DNA of 29,218 nt, taken from contig CAZTAL010000086.1 in NCBI GenBank assembly GCA_964611525.1, forward strand, positions 1-29,218. Direction: 5' to 3'. The DNA comes from JAAYJR01 sp964611525. Its GTDB lineage: Bacteria; Bacteroidota; Bacteroidia; Bacteroidales; Prolixibacteraceae. Both the position numbers and the translations under genes were made by a program. The notes beneath the pieces were generated by a model. The model was given only the letters and a program-made list of their open reading frames with translations, did not search any database and was not told where the DNA came from. This document shows positions 15,213 to 22,511 of this stretch, piece after piece; positions within the stretch are counted from its first letter, which is position 1; the number at the start of each line of letters is the position of its first letter.

Positions 15213-16568
15213 TTAGAAAAATAAACTGGCAGTAAGAGTGAATATTAGTCCGCAAACCGCTATGATCGATTCCATGACAGTCCAGCTTTGAAGTGTTTGT
15301 TTTTCATTCATTCCGAGATATTTTCCTACAAGCCAGAATCCACTGTCATTTACATGCGACAGTAATGTTGCACCTGATGCTATGGCTATTACAACAAGTG
15401 CTCTTTGTGGATCGTTCAATCCGAATTCATTTATGACAGGAGCAATTATCCCTGCTGCTGTTATCATTGCTACTGTTGCCGATCCCTGGGTTACTCTCAC
15501 AACTGCAGCAAGCAGCCATGCCAGCAAAATGGGAGGCATGGCGGAATCGGACATGGATTTTGCTATTATTTCACCAATACCGCTGTCTACTAATATCTGT
15601 TTTAACACTCCGCCGGCGCCGGTTATTAATATTATGATGCCTGCGGGACCAAGAGCTTTGGTGCTCAGATCGAGTATTTTTTGTTTATCCATTCCACGCT
15701 TTATGCAGAGAAAATATATCGCAAGCAGTGTAGCAATAATAAGCGCTGAAAAAGGGTGACCGATAAACTGGAGAATATCTGTTACTGCGGACTGTGAAAT
15801 GATCTCTTTTTTTACTGCAAGATCTGTAAAGGTATTTATTAAAATCAGGAATAGTGGTACAGAAATAAGTATGGCTATGAGCTTAAACGGAGGCAGGCTT
15901 TGTTCATCAGCTTTATTAGTTGGCTCATTAAAATCAAATGGCGGTTCGAGAAATATTTTTTTTGATATATATTTTCCCCATAGGGGGCCTGCTATAACCG
16001 CTGTGGGAAAACCAAGTATTATTCCCAGCAGTATCACCCAGCCCAATTGTGCATTTATAATATCTGAAACAGCTACCGGTCCGGGAGTAGGAGGTATAAA
16101 ACTATGTGTGACAGCTAATCCTGCCAGCAAGGGAATAGCATAATAAAGTAAAGAGCGTTTTGTGTCGCGCGATAAAGCATAAATGATCGGTACCAGTATA
16201 ATGAATCCAACATCAAGAAATACAGGTATGGCAACTATAAATCCTGTTATTACCATAGCCCAAGATGCACGGTTTTTACCAAATTTAATTATCAAATAAT
16301 TAGCCAAAGATTCCGCCCCTCCCGAACTTTCCAGCATCTGTCCGAAAATAGCTCCTAGGCCTACTACCGTGGCTACAAATCCCAGAGTCCCTGCCATGCC
16401 GTCCTGTATCGATTGAAGTATGCCATTTAAAGGCATTCCTGATATTATGCCAACATAAATGGCTGTTATCAACAGAGAAATAAAAGCATTGATTTTAAGC
16501 TTTAAGACCATGAAAAGCAGTAGAAATACCGCTGATATTACAATAAATAACAGAAAAGGTGTTGACAT
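15213..16568 (-). CDS. GntP-family gluconate:H+ symporter
   Basis: This 451-residue inner-membrane protein has about 12 hydrophobic segments and the GntP family pattern: a polar N-terminal start at MSTPF, GATVVGLGAIFGQMLESSGGAE-like sequence near residue 75, VFLDVGFIILVPIIYALSR, FIPPTPGPVAVSD, TGAGGVLKQILVDSGIG, and VRVTQGSATVAMITAAG. The family takes up gluconate or related sugar acids and hydroxy acids with protons. The actual substrate cannot be fixed because no kinase or dehydratase is adjacent. It lies 62 bases downstream of an AraC-type gene on the same strand, probably its regulator. The stop codon borders a MITE-like repeat. Confidence 0.9.
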   Translation of the reverse strand: MSTPFLLFIVISAVFLLLFMVLKLKINAFISLLITAIYVGIISGMPLNGILQSIQDGMAGTLGFVATVVGLGAIFGQMLESSGGAESLANYLIIKFGKNRASWAMVITGFIVAIPVFLDVGFIILVPIIYALSRDTKRSLLYYAIPLLAGLAVTHSFIPPTPGPVAVSDIINAQLGWVILLGIILGFPTAVIAGPLWGKYISKKIFLEPPFDFNEPTNKADEQSLPPFKLIAILISVPLFLILINTFTDLAVKKEIISQSAVTDILQFIGHPFSALIIATLLAIYFLCIKRGMDKQKILDLSTKALGPAGIIILITGAGGVLKQILVDSGIGEIIAKSMSDSAMPPILLAWLLAAVVRVTQGSATVAMITAAGIIAPVINEFGLNDPQRALVVIAIASGATLLSHVNDSGFWLVGKYLGMNEKQTLQSWTVMESIIAVCGLIFTLTASLFF

Positions 16569-16630
16569 TCCTTTCAGATTAGTATTTGGCTATAAAGTTA
16601 GGATTTAACAGGAATTATCCAAAAACTTTA

Positions 16631-17491
16631 TCAGTATCTCACTCGCTGCCTGTATTGCCGTGGTGACATTCCCATTTTTTTTTTGAAATCTTTAGTAAAA
16701 TAATAAGGATCAGAATAACAGAAACAGAATGATATTTCTTTTACCTTCATGTGGGTATAATCCAGTAATTCGCATGCCTTTAGAATTTTCAGATGTGAAA
16801 AATAGCTAATTGGTGAATAATTAGTTTCCTTTCTGAAAAGAGTGGTAAAATATGTCGTCGAATAACCGGCTTCACGTGCAATCTGTTCCAGAGTGAGTTT
16901 TTTATCCAGATTTTTTTCCAGATAGTTGATGATACGGCGCACAACAGGATTTGATTTGTCGGCCAGATCGTCACTAGTGTGGTTAGCATAGACAAAAGTA
17001 GCAAGAAGATGGCCAAAGCAAAAATCGACATATTCGAGGTTTTCATCGTGAAATCCTTTAGCCAGATTATTGAAAATTTCGTCAAACAGCAAGTCACGGT
17101 TCGCAACCATATTGTTTATTGAAGGGACAAGGTTGCGTACGACAGAAAATTCTTTTCCCAACTGTTTAGCTTTTATTCCGTTAAATCCCGCCACGAGGAA
17201 ACGGGTTTTGACTGAAGTTGAACGGAATTTAAGAATGTCGTCTTTCGGGACAATGAAAAATTGCTCCCCGGCTACAGGAATCTCCTCGCCTGATAGTATT
17301 ACCACCCCTTCTCCTTTAGTGCAATAAGCAATAAAATAATTATGTAGTTTTACTCTTGAATTCCAATAAGTACCTTTATCCACTTCAATTTCGCCAGCCT
17401 CTGTTATATATAGGTCTTTTGTTATGGGATTATTCTTTTGTTCATCAATAAGGGCTATCGGCAATCTGTAGTATCGTATTTCTCTTATCAT
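16631..17491 (-). CDS. AraC-family transcriptional regulator
   Basis: The N-terminal half is a cupin-type sensor domain (HNYFIAYCTKGEGVVILSGEEI, then EQFFIVPKDD). The C-terminal ~100 residues are the double helix-turn-helix AraC DNA-binding domain: LTLEQIAREAGYSTTYFTTLFRKE for the first helix-turn-helix, and VKEISFCFCYSDPYYFTKDFKKKMGMSPRQYR for the second, including the family signature. Length 286 is normal. The GntP-type gene lies 62 bases downstream on the same strand, so it probably responds to a sugar acid and controls that transporter. I found no clear -7 box in its 225-base upstream spacer. Confidence 0.9.
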   Translation of the reverse strand: MIREIRYYRLPIALIDEQKNNPITKDLYITEAGEIEVDKGTYWNSRVKLHNYFIAYCTKGEGVVILSGEEIPVAGEQFFIVPKDDILKFRSTSVKTRFLVAGFNGIKAKQLGKEFSVVRNLVPSINNMVANRDLLFDEIFNNLAKGFHDENLEYVDFCFGHLLATFVYANHTSDDLADKSNPVVRRIINYLEKNLDKKLTLEQIAREAGYSTTYFTTLFRKETNYSPISYFSHLKILKACELLDYTHMKVKEISFCFCYSDPYYFTKDFKKKMGMSPRQYRQRVRY

Positions 17492-17552
17492 GTATTTATA
17501 AGATGTGGTTTAATACCCCAACCCTTGAGTCGGAAATTTATTCGTTTGCGTG

Positions 17553-17602
17553 GCAAACTACATTTGATACCCCGGAGCTCTGCCACGGAGTAGTTTATTA
17601 TT
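17553..17602. repeat. Degenerate GC-rich inverted repeat between araC-type and corrinoid genes
   Basis: AAACTAC near the start and GTAGTTT near the end enclose ACCCCGGAGCTCTG and CCACGGAG, giving an imperfect hairpin. It is a different sequence from the CCCCGG-ATTTAT hairpins. The position between divergent genes means it is not a simple terminator; I read it as a decayed interspersed repeat. The rest of the 225-base spacer is AT-rich and otherwise plain. Confidence 0.4.
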
Positions 17603-17683
17603 ATTTGTAAATATTATTAAAATAAAGTAATATTATCCATCTTTTTCAAAAAAAATACTATTTTTTAAAGAATAAATAACTGG

Positions 17684-17691
17684 TATTTTTG
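17684..17691 (+). promoter_or_regulatory. -7 box of the corrinoid protein gene
   Basis: TATTTTTG fits TAnnTTTG and would start transcription near 17698, about 19 bases before the ATG at 17717. I see no TTG at the right distance upstream. No cobalamin riboswitch-like sequence is present. Confidence 0.5.
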
Positions 17692-17716
17692 TTTAAATTA
17701 AAAATTTATCATAATC

Positions 17717-18385
17717 ATGAGTGAACTTTTAACGAAACTTGCTGAGTGCATTGAATTTGGAAAAATTAATAAGGCAGCTCCATATCCTCCACAAATGAAG
17801 GGGATGGATGGAGCGGATGAATTGACAAGGCAAGCCCTTGACGAAGGTTATAGGGCCAGGCAAATTTTATCTGAGGCATTAATGGTTGGCATGGAAAAAA
17901 TTGGAATAAAGTTTCGTGAAAACAAGGTGTTTGTTCCGCAGGTATTAATGTCGGCTAAAGCTATGAACACTGCTATGATACATTTGAAGCCTTTTTTTGA
18001 CTCAGGGGAAGTAAAAGAGAAGGGTATATTAATTATAGGTACCGTGGAAGGAGATCTGCATGATATCGGGAAGAATTTGGTATCAATGATGGTTGGAGGC
18101 AACGGATGGAAGATAGTCGATCTCGGCACTGATGTTAAGGCCGAGCAGTTTGTTGAAGCCCTGAAAGAAAATGAGAATGCTTTTGTAGGTTTATCAGCAT
18201 TATTGACTACTACTATGGTAAATATGGGAAAAATTATTAAAGCAGTCAAAGAAGCTGACCCAAATACTAAAATCGCCATAGGCGGTGCACCGGTAAATGA
18301 AGATTTTCGCAAAAAAGTCGGAGCCGACATTTATTCCCCTGATCCTCAAGGCCTTGTAGAATACTTGAATTCTCAGGTTGCGTAA
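17717..18385 (+). CDS. Corrinoid (B12-binding) methyltransferase protein
   Basis: This 222-residue protein has the two-part layout of the methyl-carrying corrinoid subunits (MtaC/MtbC/MetH module): a helical cap domain (about 1-90: MVGMEKIGIKFRENKVFVPQVLMSAKAM) and a Rossmann B12 domain. The latter has the cobalt-binding motif EGDLHDIGKN with His115, the GLSALLTTTM segment, and IAIGGAPV. The cobalamin would be bound base-off/His-on and shuttle methyl groups between two methyltransferases. The next gene, 113 bases downstream, is a free-standing homocysteine methyltransferase-type protein, the obvious acceptor-side partner. The donor-side methyltransferase is not in the window. The protein itself has no membrane or secretion signal. 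Confidence 0.92.
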   Translation: MSELLTKLAECIEFGKINKAAPYPPQMKGMDGADELTRQALDEGYRARQILSEALMVGMEKIGIKFRENKVFVPQVLMSAKAMNTAMIHLKPFFDSGEVKEKGILIIGTVEGDLHDIGKNLVSMMVGGNGWKIVDLGTDVKAEQFVEALKENENAFVGLSALLTTTMVNMGKIIKAVKEADPNTKIAIGGAPVNEDFRKKVGADIYSPDPQGLVEYLNSQVA

Positions 18386-18471
18386 ATGAATTACTTTTTG
18401 GTCTATCACATGATTAGTCAGAGTGACTGTGTTATTAAAGAATGGTTAAAAGAGCTGTGAGATTTTTTTTG

Positions 18472-18479
18472 TAATTTTG
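18472..18479 (+). promoter_or_regulatory. -7 box upstream of the Hcy-type methyltransferase gene
   Basis: TAATTTTG matches TAnnTTTG and sits 19 bases before the ATG at 18499. It suggests this gene can be transcribed separately from the corrinoid gene. No convincing -33 element was found. Confidence 0.45.
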
Positions 18480-18498
18480 CGAAAAATATACAGCAATA

Positions 18499-19380
18499 AT
18501 GGGCAAGATTACAGATAAAATTAAAGAAGGTAAAGTATTGGTGTCCGATGGAGCGTGGGGCACTTTTCTTCAGGAAAAAGGGTTAAAGTCAGGCGAATGT
18601 CCTGAGGAATGGAACATCACACATCCCGATGAAGTGATGGATATTGCACGTAGTTATATAAAAGCCGGCGCTGATATGATTGAAACAAACAGCTTTGGGG
18701 GAACCCGTTTCAAATTAGAAAGATTCGGTCTGGGAGGAAAAGTAAAACAACTGAACAGAATCGCTGCCGAGATCAGTCGCAGTGCCGCAGGTAATAAATT
18801 TGTGCTTGGCTCTGCAGGTCCTACCGGTAAAATACTTATGATGGGTGATGTTACCGCGGATGAATTATATGATGCATTCAGCGAACAGTTTATCTTTTTG
18901 GAAGAAGGTGGTGTTGATGCAATCATGATAGAGACAATGAGCGATCTTGAAGAAGCTTCCATTGCAGTTAAGGCTGCCAAAGAGAATACTAAGGTTGAAG
19001 TTTTTTGCACAATGACTTTTGAAAAGACTGTAACCGGTGAATATCGCTCCATGATGGGTGTTTCTCCTGTTGAAATGGTCGGTGCCCTGATTGATGCGGG
19101 AGCGGAAGTGATCGGCGCCAACTGTGGAAACGGAATTGAAGGGATGATCGAAATAGTCAGGGAAATACGTGAGGTAAATTCTGAAATTCCTGTTCTCATT
19201 CATGCTAATGCCGGAATGCCGGTCTATAAAGATGGAAAGACCGTTTTTCCCGAAACACCGGCAGAAACAGCAGCTTTTGTCCCCAAGATAATTAAAGCAG
19301 GGGCTAACGTAGTAGGAGGTTGCTGTGGTACAACGCCGGCACATATTTCCATGATCAGGCAAATTGTTGATGAGAGTTGA
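18499..19380 (+). CDS. Free-standing homocysteine S-methyltransferase domain protein
   Basis: This 293-residue protein is a zinc-dependent Hcy-binding barrel like the first domain of MetH. The start (VLVSDGAWGTFLQEKG) and ADMIETNSFGGTR fit, and all three zinc ligands are present: Cys209 in GANCGNG and Cys275-Cys276 in VGGCCGTTP. It has no folate-, B12- or activation domain. With the corrinoid protein just upstream it forms a two-piece version of the acceptor half of methionine synthase. The thiol acceptor is probably homocysteine but could be another thiol. Because full MetH occurs at 22512-26201, this pair is unlikely to be the main folate-dependent methionine synthase. Confidence 0.9.
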   Translation: MGKITDKIKEGKVLVSDGAWGTFLQEKGLKSGECPEEWNITHPDEVMDIARSYIKAGADMIETNSFGGTRFKLERFGLGGKVKQLNRIAAEISRSAAGNKFVLGSAGPTGKILMMGDVTADELYDAFSEQFIFLEEGGVDAIMIETMSDLEEASIAVKAAKENTKVEVFCTMTFEKTVTGEYRSMMGVSPVEMVGALIDAGAEVIGANCGNGIEGMIEIVREIREVNSEIPVLIHANAGMPVYKDGKTVFPETPAETAAFVPKIIKAGANVVGGCCGTTPAHISMIRQIVDES

Positions 19381-19431
19381 TTTAAGTCTTGGTCGCTTAT
19401 TTTTACCCCTTGATTCAAAAGCTATTAAGCT

Positions 19432-20118
19432 ATGTTTATGAATAGGTTTCTGGCAGATTTGATAGGCAGTAAATTTTTAATGAGCATTACCGGACTTTTT
19501 ATGGTGATGTTTGTTGCTGTCCACTTATCTGTTAACTTGTTGCTGATTTTCGACGACAGTGGGGTACTTTTTAATATGACCGCTCATTTTATGGAAAACA
19601 GTCTTGTTATGGGAATTATTGAACCCTTGCTGGGAATGGGATTCTTTATTCATATAACATGGTCATTTTTGTTGGAATACAGGAATGTCAAAGCACGCTC
19701 CATGTCCTATAGTAAAAGGAAATCAGACAAACCGGTAAACCGGTCATCAAGGAATATGCTGGTGCTTGGGTCACTTGTACTGGTTTTTCTGGTAATTCAT
19801 ATAATTAATTTTTTCTGGGTAATTAATTTTGAACCTGAATCATTACAAACTGTCACCGTTAATGATGTTGAGATGGAAGACAGATACAGTCTTGTAGCTG
19901 ATCTATTTAAAAAAAGTGTTGTTTACGATATTTTATATATAATGGGAGGAACCTTGTTAGGGCTTCATCTTTCGCATGGATTCTGGTCTGCTTTTTATAC
20001 TCTGGGATTGTCCGACAGACGCTGGATGAGCAGGATTAGAGTTGTAGGGAAAATATATGCCGCAATTGTAGCAATTGGTTTTTCCAGTATTCCACTTTAT
20101 TTCATGATTAGATTTTAG
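19432..20118 (+). CDS. sdhC: Succinate dehydrogenase/fumarate reductase cytochrome b subunit (SdhC/FrdC, diheme type)
   Basis: This 228-residue membrane protein resembles the single large cytochrome b558 anchor used by Bacteroidetes and epsilonproteobacteria for menaquinone-linked succinate/fumarate conversion. It has about five transmembrane segments and histidines at the expected heme-ligand positions: His31, His74, His123, and His179 or His182 (HLSHGFW). Length is full, with no sign of truncation. Oddly, the flavoprotein and iron-sulfur subunit genes that usually follow sdhC are absent; the next gene is convergent. Two ATG codons (19432, 19438) are possible starts. Confidence 0.88.
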   Translation: MFMNRFLADLIGSKFLMSITGLFMVMFVAVHLSVNLLLIFDDSGVLFNMTAHFMENSLVMGIIEPLLGMGFFIHITWSFLLEYRNVKARSMSYSKRKSDKPVNRSSRNMLVLGSLVLVFLVIHIINFFWVINFEPESLQTVTVNDVEMEDRYSLVADLFKKSVVYDILYIMGGTLLGLHLSHGFWSAFYTLGLSDRRWMSRIRVVGKIYAAIVAIGFSSIPLYFMIRF

Positions 20119-20334
20119 TGAACAAATGAGGAGCTTTATTTCGTATGTTGCATCAATACCGGAGCCTGTGGAGTGAAATGTCCGAAGAATATTTCATCTC
20201 ATTATAATTTTTAATTTTTACGGTATGAGATGGAACTCGTCATTTATAATGTTTCTCCTGTGTGAACGATAGTACATGACTCATTTCATTTGAAAATATT
20301 GCGGGTTTAACCGGCAATACCTGTTTAAACGTTT
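20119..20334. other. 216-base spacer with inverted repeats between sdhC and the CPBP gene
   Basis: Two inverted repeats are visible. CATCTCAT (20195-20202) and ATGAGATG (20225-20232) can pair around a 22-base AT-rich loop. 20298-20318 is a 21-base palindrome with one mismatch, ATTGCGGGTT/T/AACCGGCAAT. Either could end transcription from the two convergent genes, but neither has a T-tract. No trace of a flavoprotein (sdhA) start is visible. Confidence 0.45.
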
Positions 20335-21279
20335 TTACGGATAGGATGACCTTATATGAAGAGCCTTATCTTTATTTTCTTTAATGATAAACCACATCAA
20401 TGCAAATAACAAGATAACACTGATAACGGCAGCATAGTAACTTTCTGAAGTTGATCCTATGTCTTCCACGCGGGGGCTTAATATTTTCTTGTCAATTAAA
20501 TAAAGTGCTATTACTGCAAATCCGTTATTAATAAAGTGGGCCATGACAGGCAGCCACATGGTACCGCTCCAAACCAACAGATAGCCAAACATTACGCCTA
20601 ACAGTAAGCGTGGCACAAATCCGTAGAATTGAATATGCAGAGTACTGAAAAGGATGGCTGATATCCATATTCCCCAGTGATAGTTTCTTGTCCAGTTAGT
20701 AAAAATACGTTGTATAACACCTCTGAAAAGCAACTCTTCACCAATAGCAGGTAGTAAAGCGATCATGAACAGGTTGAACATCATTCCGCCTAAAGTATCT
20801 ACTTTTAAGAATGCCTCAGTGAGCAGGGCTGCATTTTCTTCGGCATTCTTCATCCATCTTTCCGCTTCTGAAAGCCATTCCGGTAACTCCATCCTGCTAT
20901 TCCACTCTCCGATAAAATTTATCAGAGGCTGGGAGAAGATCATTAACAATATAACCAGAAAGACCGATCTCAATGTAACATTTTTATTCAGTATCAGGTA
21001 TTCAAAGGATTTTCCATAAAAAAACCAGCCAAGGATAAAGGGCGGTACAATAAAGAGTCCGATCGATTGTACTACCTGGAAATATTTTAATATTCTTATA
21101 TTTTCAGGGTCATTCAGATCATGGATACCGGGAATATTAATAATGGAATCTATTCCAAACAGAGGTGCAGCTATTGCTAATGATACTAAAAAAAATAATA
21201 AAAAGCTTATCAGCACAATAAAAGCAGAAAACATTAACTGCGGAAAGGGTTTCATATTACGAAAAGCATAGAAGGGCAT
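20335..21279 (-). CDS. CPBP family intramembrane metalloprotease (CAAX/Abi type)
   Basis: This 314-residue protein has about eight hydrophobic segments. The CPBP signatures are present: EELLFRGVIQR (the EExxxR motif), STLHIQFYG with a conserved His, and AHFINNGFAV with the His/Asn pair. These make up an intramembrane glutamate/histidine protease site like that of Rce1. Bacterial members process or protect against peptides, or act as scaffolds; the substrate here is unknown. A -7 box lies just upstream at 21297-21304. Confidence 0.9.
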   Translation of the reverse strand: MPFYAFRNMKPFPQLMFSAFIVLISFLLFFLVSLAIAAPLFGIDSIINIPGIHDLNDPENIRILKYFQVVQSIGLFIVPPFILGWFFYGKSFEYLILNKNVTLRSVFLVILLMIFSQPLINFIGEWNSRMELPEWLSEAERWMKNAEENAALLTEAFLKVDTLGGMMFNLFMIALLPAIGEELLFRGVIQRIFTNWTRNYHWGIWISAILFSTLHIQFYGFVPRLLLGVMFGYLLVWSGTMWLPVMAHFINNGFAVIALYLIDKKILSPRVEDIGSTSESYYAAVISVILLFALMWFIIKENKDKALHIRSSYP

Positions 21280-21296
21280 AGAATATATTTTTCAGG

Positions 21297-21304
21297 CAAA
21301 GATA
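21297..21304 (-). promoter_or_regulatory. -7 box of the CPBP gene
   Basis: The minus strand reads TATCTTTG, a full TAnnTTTG match, ending 18 bases before the ATG at 21279. No upstream TTG at 19-20 bases was seen. Confidence 0.48.
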
Positions 21305-21355
21305 AAAGAATGTTTGTGTAAAGGGAAGGAAAATATTCAGATAAACATTGATAAT

Positions 21356-22072
21356 TTATTTAATTTCACGGATTTTAATATTCCGGAACATAGTCAGTCC
21401 GCCATGGTCTTGTAATCCAATATGACCTTTTTTTGCAGCTCCGTAATATGGCCTTTCTTTCCATTTGCTGTTTTCTTTAAGCTCTTTCCATTTTTTACTC
21501 CACAGTTCATACTCCACCACTTTATTACCGTTAAGCCAGTGCTCAACATGCGGACCGTTAACAATGATCCGGGTTTGATTCCATTCGTCAAGAGGAACAA
21601 CTTCAGCATTCTGCGGCGCATGCATATCGTAATTAGCTCCTGAATACTGACTATCCTTTAATTTGGTGGGCCAGCCTTTGTCATCAATAAGCTGATACTC
21701 CGGACCTGTTTCATAGATAGCATCTGCCAAACCTTCCTGGACATGAAAAAATACACCTGAATTACTTTCCGGAGCAATTTTCCACTCGAGGTATAATTCA
21801 AAATCTTTAAATTCCTTTTTTGTGATGATGTCACCTCCATGGTCAGATCCTACACCTGAGTTGTGTAATACACCGTTAATGATTTTCCAGCCGGTAACTT
21901 CACCACCGTTAAAGGTTTTCCAGTTATCGAGCGATTTCCCATCGAATAAAAGTTCCCAGCCTTCCTCTTTTTCTTTTTTCGAAAGTGTGTTTATGTCATT
22001 GCTTTTTGAGGAAGAACACCCTGACATATTAATTAAAAAGATAAACATAAAAGAATAAATAATGTATTTCAT
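21356..22072 (-). CDS. DUF1080 (3-keto-disaccharide hydrolase-type) lipoprotein
   Basis: From the ATG at 22072 this is 238 residues, starting with a lipoprotein signal (MKYIIYSFMFIFLINMSGC; Cys19 the likely lipidated residue). The mature part is a DUF1080 laminin-like jelly-roll: WELLFDGKSLDNWKTFNG, GGDIITKKEFKDFELYLEWKIAPESNSGVFFHV, YEYQLIDD-like region, and the terminal IGLQDHGGLTMFRNIKIREI. Members include 3-keto-glycoside hydrolases, usually exported in Bacteroidetes. An upstream ATG (22150) would add 26 residues before the signal peptide and would lie above the predicted transcription start, so I reject it. Confidence 0.88.
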   Translation of the reverse strand: MKYIIYSFMFIFLINMSGCSSSKSNDINTLSKKEKEEGWELLFDGKSLDNWKTFNGGEVTGWKIINGVLHNSGVGSDHGGDIITKKEFKDFELYLEWKIAPESNSGVFFHVQEGLADAIYETGPEYQLIDDKGWPTKLKDSQYSGANYDMHAPQNAEVVPLDEWNQTRIIVNGPHVEHWLNGNKVVEYELWSKKWKELKENSKWKERPYYGAAKKGHIGLQDHGGLTMFRNIKIREIK

Positions 22073-22093
22073 CTTATTAAAATTGTTTGTTTT

Positions 22094-22101
22094 CAAAGGT
22101 A
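22094..22101 (-). promoter_or_regulatory. -7 box of the DUF1080 lipoprotein gene
   Basis: The minus strand reads TACCTTTG, a full TAnnTTTG match, giving a start near 22087, 15 bases before the ATG at 22072. This supports the shorter lipoprotein start. Confidence 0.52.
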
Positions 22102-22230
22102 TAAGATATAACTCGCACGATTTTAATATTTGTTGTATGTGCTTGCGCACCGAAATGCTACGTCACACTAGTGTATCAAAAAGTTTGTCATGCTCATTTC
22201 ATTTGTTTAAATTTTTATAATTTGTTTACA

Positions 22231-22251
22231 AAGGCGCTTCGCGCCCTTTTT
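22231..22251. terminator. Candidate bidirectional hairpin terminator downstream of metH
   Basis: GGCGC (22233-22237), loop TTC, GCGCC (22241-22245), then C and five T on the plus strand, with AA before the stem. On the minus strand the hairpin is followed by TTTG. It lies about 265 bases beyond the metH stop, so it would give metH a long 3' tail. The five-T run favours plus-strand function, yet no plus-strand gene ends nearby. Confidence 0.4.
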
Positions 22252-22511
22252 AGACCAGCCTCATTAATTATCTGAAGGGATTTTTTTCATTACAATTGTT
22301 TATTTATAAGGGATGGGGAAGACCCCGTCATTATATGTATTATACCTTTATAAACGACAATACTTGATTCGTTTCCCTTTCAATTCCAGTTACTATTTCT
22401 GTAGCTGAAAAAAGTAAGCAAAAAATGTTACTTTCCTTTCAGGCAAATTTAGTGATTTAACTTCATATTATTTAGAATATAGCATAAAAAAACAGAGCTT
22501 GATATAGACTT

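Larger units (their letters stand above)
22073..22511. other. 439-base non-coding stretch between DUF1080 gene and metH
   Basis: No gene is seen. It holds the DUF1080 promoter box (22094-22101), a GTGC/GCAC mini-hairpin around 22139-22150, a compact terminator-like hairpin (22231-22251), and an AT-rich tail next to the metH stop. Confidence 0.55.

Noticed and set aside
17553..17602. Hairpin as terminator for the araC-type or corrinoid gene
   Set aside because: Both flanking genes start here and point away, so nothing ends at this site.
17492..17716. Possible cobalamin riboswitch before the corrinoid gene
   Set aside because: No B12-box or conserved core is visible, and the -7 box leaves a leader of only about 19 bases.
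18654..19199. Long minus-strand frames opposite the Hcy methyltransferase gene
   Set aside because: Serine/proline/isoleucine-rich shadow translation typical of the antisense of a conserved gene.
22073..22150. Upstream ATG for the DUF1080 protein
   Set aside because: It would put 26 residues before a clear lipoprotein signal peptide, and it lies above the predicted transcription start.
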